A stretch of 64,000 bases of DNA from Dermacentor variabilis. Taxonomy: Eukaryota > Arthropoda > Arachnida > Ixodida > Ixodidae. This document shows positions 35,901-47,900 of this stretch, piece by piece. The position numbers and the translations under genes were made by a program. The stretch spans positions 186,860,067 through 186,924,066 of the forward strand of contig NC_134569.1 of NCBI RefSeq assembly GCF_050947875.1, read 5' to 3'. The notes beneath the pieces were generated by a model. That model worked only from the letters and a program-made list of their open reading frames with translations, was not told the DNA's origin and ran no database searches. Positions within the stretch are counted from its first letter, which is position 1; each line of letters opens with the position of its first letter.

Positions 35901-38900
35901 GGGCCCCCGCAGTTCCGGCAGCGGACTTTCTCGCAGGAGGCGCCCTCCGCGTGGCTTTTGCCGCAGGAGATGCAGTCGGTCGGCCATCTGCAGGACTCCA
36001 GCACGTGCCCGAAGCGGCCGCACTGCCGACATTGCACTGGACGGGGCCGGGCAGGTCGCACCCTGAACCCGAGCTTGAAAAGGCGCACGTGTTCAGGGGG
36101 GACCGGTCCCGCGAATCGGATGGTGATGGTGCTCTCCTCCCTCGTTGCCGACAGCACGGGAACGCTCGACTCGATGGCTCCCAGCAGGTCTGTGTCCGCG
36201 GGTAACCCGACCACCCCGTGCAGGAAGCCGGTGCTCTTGCCGCGCTCGGCTGGCCGTCGGGCAGTCACTGGAATTCCGTGCAGCTCAGTGACTGCCAGCA
36301 GCTCTTCCAGGCATTCCCGGGTGGTAGTATCGGCGGCCACGATGTTGCGCTTATGGTTAACGCGAACCACTGCAACACCGGGCCGCGAAGAGAGGGTTGC
36401 AGCGAGTGAGAGGCGCGGTGCTCCTCGGAAGGTTCCGCCGGGCGCCGAGGGACGGAAGAGCACCGTACCGACGACCGCGGGGTCAACCGGAAGTGCAGCA
36501 GTCGCCAGGGCTCGTGCACGGCGCCAGTCCCTCTTTGACTGCACCAGCGTGAAGTCGGACGTGGTGGACTCGCGGGCGGATGGTGTCACTCTCTGTGCTG
36601 CGGCTGTAGGCACACTGGGGGTGACCAGGGTAGCGGGCGGGCGCCGCGAGTCGTCCGTTGCCCCGGGAGACGAACGGGAAACATGGGCAGGCCCCTTCCT
36701 CTTCTTCTGCTTCTTCTGCCCCTTTGGCTTCGGCCGCGAAGCAGGCTGGCATGGTGCGTCCTTCAGGAACCGCGCCGCGGGGTGATCAGGGCCCTGATGT
36801 GACGAAACAGTGGGTGTTGCGTCCGTCAGCTCCATCTCGTCGGCAGCGCTTTCGTTTGTAGATGGTTCGCTAGCAGACGCTGCAGGGGACGCGCCGCCAT
36901 CAGGAGCAGACGGCGCGTCGAGGATGGTTCCGGGCGCGCCCTTGCTCTGAGGGGGCGCGGAGGCGGCGGCTGTAGACTCGGCGGGATGTCGAGAGGTGGT
37001 GCTCGCCCTTCTTGGAGGGCCTCCGTCTTGGGCGGCAGGCAGAGAGGAGTTGGCGGCTGTTTCGCCCGAGTGTGGGGAAATGGCGCTGCCGTGGTCCGGT
37101 TGCTGCACGTGGCAGCTGGCTGCCCTGTGCTGCTCCGGGCTGGGGGGAGAGCTCGACGGCTGCTTACGTCGCCCGGTTGGCTCCTCGTCCTCGCTCTCCG
37201 TCTCGCGGGCGCGTTTCCGGGAACTGGACATATCCATGTCCTCGTCGTCGGAGGGGGGGAGCGGGACCGAAGCATGGGGCTCTTGTACTGGGTGGCCGTC
37301 CTGGAGAGGCTTCGAAGCTGTAGTAGGCAGGGGGGGATCCACAGGGAGATCGAGGGTGGCGGCCCGTTGACTGAGCCACTGGCCCAGCATGCGAGTGGCA
37401 CGAAGTTCCAGGTCCTCCCTTGCCCGGAGTTCGTCGAGGGATGCAGGGCCGAGTGTCACCAGGCTCAAACTGGCATGGCGACGGTGGCGAACGCGTGGTG
37501 GGCGCTCTCCGGGCGAAGCGAAAACCATCTTGGCCCGAGACGTCAGAGCGACACGCAGCCTATCATATCTTCCGCGAAACGACCCTCGGGCGTTGGATGC
37601 GTCGGCTTCGGCTCACAGTGCACGTGAGACGCTTGTTGCTCGTGCGGCATCGAGCGCTGTCGGACTCCTTTCACGCGCCGTGTGCCTGCTGCACGTGCGA
37701 CAGGTGTTCTCCCCGGCGGACCGCCGTGGTCTCGAGGGGCGTTAGGCGTAGCAAGGCGCGGGGCGGTCGGCGAAGATGAAGCTCGATATCTTGACCAAAA
37801 CGCACTCACATGTAATGTAGGTGGTATCCGCCGGTTCCTTGAATCTTGCCGATTCTAACGGTGCAAAATGAAAGGGGTGAGTGGCCTTTCTGTAGAGATG
37901 AGCGCAGGACGCAGGAGCCCGTGTGAGGCACGTCAGTACTCCACGGCCCCCTGGCGGCGAATCGGAGGTCTTAGTCACGAGCAGCGTCCCGTAAGTTACG
38001 CCGGCATTCTCCGACGTCAACCCTCTGTGATGCCCATGCGGTCGCACCATCAGCCGCCGAGAGCCTCACCTTGGTCATCACCACCAGAGGAAACTTTGAG
38101 ACGTCCGCCCGTTGTTCTGATTCCCCCCTACCGCCAGCGGCCCTCAGCTGCATTCTGGTCCCCGCCACAAGACGAGGCCTCGAGGCCTCCGCAAATTCGA
38201 AAAACAAACATATGGCACACTTTCGATAGACTCTGTTATAACTGCGGAGGCATCGACCATATTGGCCGCTTTTGCTGGTACCGCGACACCTCTTTCCGAC
38301 CTCGTCACTTCTGGTCTGGTGGTCGATGCACTTGTGACGACTACATGCTACGACGCGAAGATGCTGCTTTTCAAGGTCCTACGGTAACGCGCACTCTGAA
38401 CGAGCACTCTCTGCCTATTCCCCAGACCGACTTCGGCCGACGTTCGCTCTCTCCGTCCCCTGCTCATTCGTCTGCACCGAACGGACCTCCTTTTGCTGAA
38501 CTTCAGGGAAGAAGGCCGCCCAGCTCATGCCGGGGAGACTAACGGCGCCGACCTCTGGGGGTAAAGTTGCGGGCCGACAAGACGAAGGAAAATCGCCGGT
38601 AACTCCGCTGCAGGACGCTGCGAAACCGACAAACCCTGATACCGACGAAATTGTGAATACCAAGGAAATTGTGAGCGCGAATCTTATTGTTTCCGTTGAC
38701 GGACAGCTAGTGAAAGCGTTAGTTGACACTGGTGCCAATGATTCCATAATGAGTCAAGGTCTAGCCGTTCGCCTTAAGGAAGTAAATATGCCCTGGACGC
38801 CCATATAAGGACTACAGGCGCCCAACTGCTCATGCCTCTTGGAAGCTGTACTGCGAGAATCACCAACGAAGATCCTTCTTTCATGGCCACTTTCGTCGTT

Positions 38901-41900
38901 CTTCCAACATGTTGTAAAGATTTGACCATAGATATGGATTTTGTAAGATAATATTGCGTTATAATCAACATCCCGGACTGCTCGGGTACGTTTTATAAGA
39001 GTCCTGGCTTAATTCTCTGCTTATCGCCGCAGCGCAACTCCTTTTGTCTCATCGAAAATAATGGGGGCGTCCCACCTCACCCGTTTTTGCTTGTTTCGGT
39101 GGCATGTGACGTACCGTTTTATTGTGAAGGAGTTGCAGTCCAAGTAACCCCGTTGTTATTTACCCATTGTATCTCCGTTGCACGACGCGTCGTAAACCTC
39201 ACTGATGGGCGCACGAACCTATAGTTAACAAATTTTAGCACAGAGCGACGTCACCTACCAAGGGTCACGGCCGTGGCCTATTTTGACGACGTCGCTGATG
39301 CTCGTGGCTGATTTTGAGTACTCGAGGAAGCGGCTATACAAGACCCGGCACCTGTTCTTGACGTCAACACTACTTTACCGCAACACGAGCGAGAACGCCC
39401 CTCCTCCCCTCGGAGTTGTATCGGCAAAACCCTGTTTCGAACAAAACCTCAGCCTGCAAAGGTGGTTCGTGTTACGTGGTTTTTCCACGGGTTCGAAAAA
39501 GTAACTGCGTCGCATTCGTGCGCGAGAGTTTCTCACAAAGCTTACAAAGCGCGTCGTTACTGACGTCTCACAAACCAGAACGGCTTCTTGCGCTCCTGGC
39601 CAAGTTCCACGACTGTTTTTTGTTTATGTCAAGGGTTGGTCGGACGCCCTTAACCAAGCACCAAATAGTCACAGAGGACGCAATCCGATTCATTAACACC
39701 CTTATCTCGTGGTCCTAAAGGAACGCGAGGCGATACAACAGCAGGTAAGCCAAATACTTGAAGACGATGTGATACAGACTTCCAAGAGTCCTTGGGCATC
39801 ACCGGTAGTTTTGGCCAAGAAGAAAGACGGCAGCCTGCGTTTCTGTGTGGATTAACGAAGGGTAAATCAGGTGACAAGAAAGATGTGTATCCGCTTCCCC
39901 GCATACACGATTCACTTGATAGGCTTCGAAACGCTCATTGTTTCTCTTCCATGGATATAAAAAGCACGTATTGGCAAATTGTGGTAAACCCGAGAGACCA
40001 CGAGAAAACCGCTTTTTTTCACTTCAGATGGACTATATTAACCTAAGGTCTTCACTTTCGGCTTGTGCTCTGCACCTGCTACTTTCTGACGTCTTACGGA
40101 TACCCTGCTCTCGGGGCTGAAGTGGAAACCATACTTAGTCTATCTCGGCGATGTCATAGTGTTTTCCGCAACGTTTCCAGAGCACCTTGACAGGACTAAA
40201 ATGGTTCTGCAGGCAATACGGTCCGCTGGTCTCACCGAAAAGCCGGAGAAATGTCATTTTTGCTTTGAGGAGCTAGAGGTTCTTGGCCATGTCGTCAGTC
40301 ATGCGGGTGTCCGCCCGGATCCTAACAAAATTGCCGCTGCCGCGAAGTTCCCCGTACCGTCAGATAAAAAGGCTGTCCGGCGCTTTCTGGGCCTCTTCGC
40401 ATATTATCGGCGCTTTATCGCCGACTGTTCGCACTGCGTTGCCGTTAACTCGCTTTAGGGGGGATTACGTTGATTTTGTATGGGGCGGCGAACAGTAAGC
40501 TGTATTTACCGATTTGCGGACCTACTTATGAATGCCCCTTGTGCTTGCCCACTTTGACGAGACAGCTCCTACAATGCCTCACACTGATGCCAGCAATGTT
40601 GGTCTCGGAGCCCTGCTTGTGCAGTGCCAAGAGGACACAGAGAGAGTGACCGCTTATGCAAGCAGAACGCTCTCACGCACAGAAGCAAACTACTCTACAA
40701 CTGAAGAGGAGTGCGTCGCCATCGTATGGGCGGTTACAAAATTTGGCCCATATTTGTATGGTTGTCCCTTCAAAGTTATCATCGACCATCATTCGCTCTG
40801 CTGGCTCACAAATCTCAAAGATCCTTCCGGGCGATTAGCACGTTGGAGTATTGACGGTCATGTACAAGTCAGGGAAACGCCATACCGACGCCGACTACCT
40901 GTCTCGGGCACCCATAGAGTCGGCTTTTTCAGCTGAAGAGGAGACAGCATTCCTCGGTCTTCTCAACACGTCTAGCATTGCACAAGAACGTGACTACCCT
41001 GAGCTGCCTGGTGTGATTAACTTCTTGGAGAGACAAACTCATACCGCACCTAAGGCTTTTGCGAGATGATTGTGATCGTTTCTCTTAAGGAACAAAGTTC
41101 TATGCAAAATTAACTTCTCTTCGAGCGGATCCAGCTATTTCCTCGTCGTTCCTACTGCTCTTCATTGTGAAGCACTGGAAGCATGTCAGAACGAGATTAC
41201 TTTTCGGCATCTATGATACACGCGAACGCTGAACAGAGTGCGACAAAAAACACCATTGGCCAGGACTGCCCGTTGCCGTGAAACACCATGTCCGGACCTT
41301 CCTAGATTGTCAGCGGCGCAAGTCACCTCCAACAAAACCGGCCGGCTTGCTACAACCCGTTAAAGTACCGCAAACGCCATTTGGTGAAATCAGAATGGAT
41401 CTCTTGCGTCCACTTCATACTTATACTACGGGTAACCGCTGTAGTATTGTAGCAATTGACTACCTGACGCGCTACGCCGAGACAAAAGCTATTCAGAGAG
41501 GCGGAAAAGCAGAGGTGGCACGATTTTTCATTGACAATGTTGTCCTGAGACGGGGCACATCTACCATCGTCATAACAGACCGAGGCACCGCATTCACAGC
41601 CGCGCTTTTAGATCACCTCCTGATGCTCAGTGGCACGACTCATGGAAAGAAAACAGGCTACCATGCACAAACAAATGGACTAACAGAGCACCTGAACAAA
41701 GCAATCAAAGACATGCTTTCAATGCACCTGAATAGAGAGCGCTGAGGTAGGGACGAGATTCTGCTTTACATGCCATTTGCTTATAACACAGCTAAACAAG
41801 AAACGGCACGGATGACTCCATTCTGCCGTGTTCACGAACGGGAAGTAAGCACGATACTCAATGCCACGCTACCACACGAACCTGACGACATTGGCACGGG

Positions 41901-44900
41901 TGCCGGTGCGTTTACGCAACGTGCACAAGAACCCAGGCAGCTCGCACGCGTGCGAATATACCGGCAGAAAGAGTACGACACCGGTCGCTATAACGCTCTT
42001 TATAGACCTGGAACTTACGGACCCGGTGGCCGAGTATGGGTCTGGACGCCTATAGAAAAACGGGGACTATCCGAGAAGCTCCTCAGACGATATTTCGGAC
42101 CCTATAATGTGCTGCGACGGCTAAGTTACGTTACATCAGATAGCCCTTACTGCACAAGGCGCCGCGAACACTGTTCCGAACTTTGCACATTGTGCGCATG
42201 AACCCCTATGTCAGGGAGTGACTGTACGGCGCACTTTCCTTTCCTTCATTGTTTAGCATCCGGGCGATGCTCTTCTAGAGAGAGGGCAAATGACGCGTGC
42301 TCTGTGTAGGCATGTAGAAGGCGATGAGGATAGTGCTTTAACGGACTCCTTGTAGTGGTATGGGGAAATGCAGAGACGAAGAAGACGTCTTTGTTCTGGT
42401 GCTTTTGCAACAGGCTGTTCCGCTGTCTTGCTCAACGTATTGGTGTCTCTTGTTCGCCTTGAACCGCGACAATATGAAGAAAGAAATTAGAAAGAAAAAT
42501 TTGTACGATAACACGAAGTAAAATGTCTTGCTATATGAGGCTCGAGCTGGTTGCCTGAGGACAAAAGCATACCGGAGCAAATATTCGCAACTAGATGAGG
42601 CATATGTAGGCTGCAGCAATAAACTAGAGACCACTCTGGAAATCCTTATGGAATGCAAAGGAATTAACCCATTGAGACCCGTAGGTAACACACACCTTCC
42701 AGAAGCGCTTGCATTTATTGTTCACGGACGCATCAACCAGTCAGCAGTAGAGGTAAGCAAGAGACGTTTGGAATATAGGTGAAAAAAGAAGCAAGGAGGA
42801 TATACGACCCGACCCGTTACAACAATGTGTAGCGGTACAAATTATACAGAGAAGTCTTGAGGAAGAGAAATGGGATTAGAGATGTTTACAAAAATGCTAG
42901 CGTGAAAAATATGTATAGCATGCCTGAGTAAGTCAAGCTGGTTAGGTGACTATTTCTCACCACCCCGTTGCAAAGGGGATGCCAATAAGTTAGTGTTTAA
43001 TTATTGGGATGACTATAGTTTGTTTCCACGAGGACGGAATGTACCCGATTAAGTACCTAGATCCTGAAACACTAAAAAAACGCTTGCCTATATTTAATGC
43101 CATGTGGGCGACTGGGTACATTCTGTCCTCGTGGAAAGAAGTTATAGTCACCTCACTAATTAAGCAAGGCAGAAATGTATTCTTGGCCTGCCGGTATAGA
43201 CCAATAACAGTAAAGCTGTGTGCGCACGCTTATTAATAAAATGGTAAATCGACGCTTTATTTGTTCCCTAGAAAACAACAAAATACTAAATCTCTTCCAA
43301 TGTAGTGCCCGAGATGGTAAGTCGACAATAGACAACATTGTTCGCACTGAGAAAAATGTCAGAGATACCTCAATACAAAACCAGTCTGCCGGTGTTTCTA
43401 GATCTCAAGGAAACATAGGACACGACATGGCGCTTCGGGATTCTGCGAGATATTTCCGCGATGGGAGTCAATGTAGATATGTCAAACACAGTCGAAAGCT
43501 ACCTGTCTAACTGCACGTTTCGCATAAGTGTGTGTAATGCTTTATCTAGGCCATTTACAGAGGAGACTGGTGTGCTGCAAGGGGGCGTGCTCAGCTGCAC
43601 ACTCTTTATTGTAAAGATTAATTTTCTGAATTCAGTCATTCCATGCACTATGCATTATCCTGTAAGTGTCGATGATTTGTAGGTATGTTTCAAATCATGC
43701 AGCGCTGCTATCTGCAAACGACCAGCTGCAGCTTGGATTAAATAAATTGTATGAGTGGGCGAATCAAAATGTGCTTAAAATAAACGCACTGAAAAGTACG
43801 TGCATGCCCTTCTCAAACAAAAGAGGCGTGGCACCAGTGCCAAGCCTAAAGATCAATCAAGATGAACTATCGATAAGCATTGAGCACAAGTTCTAGACTT
43901 TAAGCTCACCTTCATCTCCCATCCTAAACATCTGAAGGAAAAACATCTGAAAGACGACGAACCTTTTAAACTATCTGTCGCACAGAACATGGCATAGTAA
44001 TCGAAGTTGTCCTTTAAATTTGTACAAGGGCCTTGTCCGCTTAAAAAACCTGGACCATTGTGCACCATTTAGGTATCCACGATACAATCAGTGCCTTCAG
44101 GACAAGTCTTGTAGAAAAACTCTACGTAGAATCAATTCTAGTGCTCACTCCGTGTAAATAGGTCATATTTCAGCTTGACCGTATTGTTTGAAAGTACATG
44201 CGGATCCTTAACATCCTTGCCACAAAACTGTACACAATGTGTCTTGTGCCGTAATTTTTAATAATCGGCCCACAACGAGGCAGCCCATCTCACTGCGCGT
44301 GAGGCAGCTCTGTGAAGAATAGGTGTCCCACATCTGGAACGCCATCTATTGCGTTCAGCACAACTGCTACCGCACCTGCCGTGGCTGCTTAGTGGCTTTG
44401 GTGTTTCGCTGCTAAGCACGAGATAATGGGATCCAATCCCGGCCACGGCGGCCACGTTTCGCTGAGGGCGCTATACAACGATACCCGTGTACCTAGATTT
44501 AGGTGCACGTTAAAGAACCCTTGGTGGACCAAATTATTCCGGAGTCCCCGACTACGGCGTGCGTCATAATCAGATCGTAGTTTTGCCAGGTAAAACCCCA
44601 TAATTTAATGAATAATAGCAAAACTACTACCGCTGTGGCAGTGGCAGCTGATAGAATCTGACACATCATTTATCAGTGTCGTAAAGCACTCTACACAGGC
44701 GCACATTCGGATGCACTTACATGAGCTTTGCGCCAATTACTCATGCCCAGAATTTTACACCAACGTATAAAAGTTGCACGCTGACGTGTCTTATGCAGTC
44801 GTCGGTCCATAATTTTCAGAATCCGATTCTCTGCACCCATTAACAAGCATCTTCATTGCTGAGGCCTATGCACTATTATCAGCTGTGAAGCATATTACGC

Positions 44901-47900
44901 AATTAAATTACAGAATGCAATTGTATTTACGTACTCATTAGGCGTAGTTAAGGTCTTAATGTCATTAAAAAGCATAAAAATTCTGTAATTATTGAACTAT
45001 ATTCGTTTCTGTGTGCTATTTGTGCTGTTGAACAACGTACTGTAATGTGCTGTGTGCGTCGGCCCAGAGGCATTGAGGGTAATGTGCTTGACTATGAACT
45101 TGCTGCGCCCACAGCAACGAAAGCTCGCAACGCTCCCATGGCTGTCGCAGCCTTAGATTTGAAGCCTTTCCCTTGGGATGCTGAAACGTCTAATATGCTT
45201 CACCTGATTAACCACCGTTATGAATTTGACCATGAACAACGAAATCACGGGAAGCCGATGTCCCGTTATGCCGCTTGAGAACAGGACACACCTACTGCTC
45301 ACACAACTACTTGTTGACGGATGATGAGCCTCCTATCTGCGGTAAATGTGGTCAGAGGTAGAACGTCCTCCACGTCCTACTGGAGCGTTTGGAAGCATAC
45401 CTAAAAGGGGAAAAACACTTTTCTCTAGTTTACAGACAACCGATTGCTCTTCATGTAGCAATGTTTCTCGGTAAGGAATCGTTACTTAACGCAAGATCAA
45501 TTTTTGATTTCTTCAATGAAATACCGTTACTACATGTTATCAACATGATGAATTCATTGCACAGAATTTCTTAAAAGGCCGCTCTTGTGGTGGAAGATTT
45601 TGTATAGCGAGCGCCTTCTTGCCCTTGCTTTCGAAGTCCCCTGATTAGCCACTACTGCTACTGACAGTGACACATATTAGTATATCGCTCCTTCGCTGCA
45701 TATCTTTTACTTTCTTCCATCATATTATTCTACACCTTTTGTATGACTGTCATATTTGTCATACATATTTTACGCACTCTATCGCGAAATCTCTTGGTCA
45801 CTATAAACCGCCTCAATATACACTTTGACATCGACTACATCATACCATATCTTGGCGCTCTTTGACCATCCCTGGCCTTTGCGGCATAAAAGCCCATTAA
45901 TCATCAATCATCCAATCTAGAACCAATATTATGCATTGTCTCATATACAAGCTAATAGGATAAAAACAAAAACGAATTGCTAGTGTCTTTCAAGACTGCT
46001 CATCCTGTCTTTTCCATGTGCACTGCGTAAGAATCATAATTACAATGCTTTGAACCTATAGTCCAGGCAATAAAGTTTGCCCCTGTCATTGACTGGCAAA
46101 GTGGGCGCGTTGCTGATGATCATAAATATGCTTCTTAATTATCTCATTGCAGCAACCAGTGAAAGCTCTACGCGTATTTTTGTACTGGAACACCTTCCAC
46201 TTTCTAGCAGATGTCGTCATTTTAACGGCCTTCTTCGTTGCCGTCCTCAAACAGGTAAGTTGTATGATGATCGTTACTTACTTTAAGTTACGTTTACGTA
46301 CGTTTACGTTACGTTTACGTACGTTTACGTACGTTTACGTTACTTTTTCAGTGTCCTCTAAGTGTTATAAGTGGTTAGTACGAGGTCAATATTACCTACT
46401 CAATCGTCTAGCGGTAGCTGCCTACGCCTTCATGTAGTCTATACAGCGCTACATTGCGTTTGACAGCAATTATATGGACACTCTAGGCGAATTTCGACCA
46501 TCGCCGTCCGCGTCGCCGTGAGGTTCTGTTGAGTCCAAATGCAATCAGGCTCCATCGCGCTCAGCACGCCGTAGTCTGTTCGTGAGCCGATCACATTGGT
46601 GTATCGATGCGTGCTCAATCTTGAAGATCACGTGACAAAGCGCTCGCAAGGTAGGCGGGAGGCGAGGATGAGCACATCGTACCGTTAACAGGCGTGCACT
46701 AGGAAGGAGGGGAGTGCAGGACAGCGCGCTTCTACTCGTGTAGCCCGACAATGCGCCGCCCGCGCTCGGTCTCAATTGGAGGTAATATCCACTGGTGCAA
46801 AAGCTGGGCCACGAAATCATATTGAATTTTTTTTTGTACACCGTGTAATTGGAAGCCCCAGCTTGGACCCAAATTCAGTTTATTTATTGATGTGCAGGAA
46901 AAACGATGAAATGCTCAGGCGAGACAACCGCTGGACCAATTTAAATGAACTCTTTTGCATTTGAGAGAAAAAGGTGAAATCTTGTAACCCTAAGCGAAAT
47001 TTTCGTTTAGCACCTAAAATCTTTTGCTTGCCATAATTCGGATAGAAAAAAGGAGCACGAAGTTTACAAACCTGTGATGCCGCATTAAAAACAGATATCG
47101 TGGTTATGTAAGCTGATGCTGTGTTCCTAGCTCAAGCGGCCAAAATACAGATATAGTTTTGCAGCCTATGGGAAATTGTTCGAAAATGTAGAAGTGCCTT
47201 GCAAAAGCCCATTTCGCAAATTACTGCTATATTCCAGAGCATTCTCCGATACATAAATTTGTTCCCTTTATATTTAGTATTAGATGAAACTTAGAGATTT
47301 ATGGTGTTTAGATTATTTATTTAGTTCCATGTTAGGGTTGTAAGCTTGGCTAGTGAATTTCTGGAAATCTTGCAACCTTAGAGTATTAAACACTGTGTCG
47401 CATGAAATATAAATCCGATGCCTACCGTTCCTAGAAATAAAACGTTTATTTTAAATGCTGAGACACTTCAAAGTGCGTACGCTGGTCGCCGAGAAAAACA
47501 TTTTCTCCGTCCTGATGTATTTAGACGAGCCCCGAGCTAAAGCATCCGATGCAGACAAAGCATCTATACAAATATGCGTTTTCATCTTGTTCTTTTCAAC
47601 AGCAAAAGTTCGACGGAAACGCGGGAACAAATGATAGCAAAACTGCTTCATCTGTCACGTCCGTTTTTCGCCTTTTGAGAATGCTTTACGCCGAATCTCC
47701 TGTGAGAGAAAGCGTTCGATCCGTTGCTGGCTATTTCACAACGTCGGATTCACCACAGACCAACCACTCGCGTAATTACATCAAGAATTCAACCTCGAAT
47801 CTGTGACGAAACCAAGGCTGCCACGCCCAAACAAATTTAGAGCGAGGTACAAGATACGACTTGTCACTTCACTCAAAACACTTCCTATAGCTGCGCTAAA

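Larger units (their letters stand above)
31571..37963 (-). mobile_element. Full-length LINE, I-type with RNase H, both ORFs intact
   Basis: A 12-bp duplication GGAGGTCTTAGT at 31559-31570 and 37964-37975 brackets the element exactly; it also restores gag reading across the junction, GGLS on both sides. Minus-strand layout: 5' UTR 37963-37529, ORF1 37528-35498, ORF2 35505-31750, 3' UTR 31749-31571 ending CACTTCACACAC. There is no poly(A) tail. The presence of AP endonuclease, RT and RNase H places it in the I group (I/R1/LOA-like); I cannot name the clade. It lies antisense to both the Gypsy element and the host gene. Confidence 0.93.
30434..42471 (+). mobile_element. Ty3/Gypsy-type LTR retrotransposon, decayed, split by a LINE
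   Basis: LTR to LTR this spans 12.0 kb, of which 6.4 kb is the inserted LINE, so the original was about 5.6 kb. Boundaries are fixed by TG...CA LTR ends and a 4-bp duplication ATAT at 30430-30433 and 42472-42475. The order is LTR, gag, protease, reverse transcriptase/RNase H, integrase, polypurine tract, LTR, the Gypsy order. No env-like ORF is present. Stops and frameshifts interrupt gag and pol, so it is inactive. It sits in intron 4 of the membrane protein gene, in sense orientation. Confidence 0.88.

Noticed and set aside
35826..36785. 319-codon plus-strand frame opposite LINE ORF1
   Set aside because: Shadow of the intact minus-strand ORF1 in GC-rich DNA; no domain of its own. The frames at 36986-37627 and nearby are the same.
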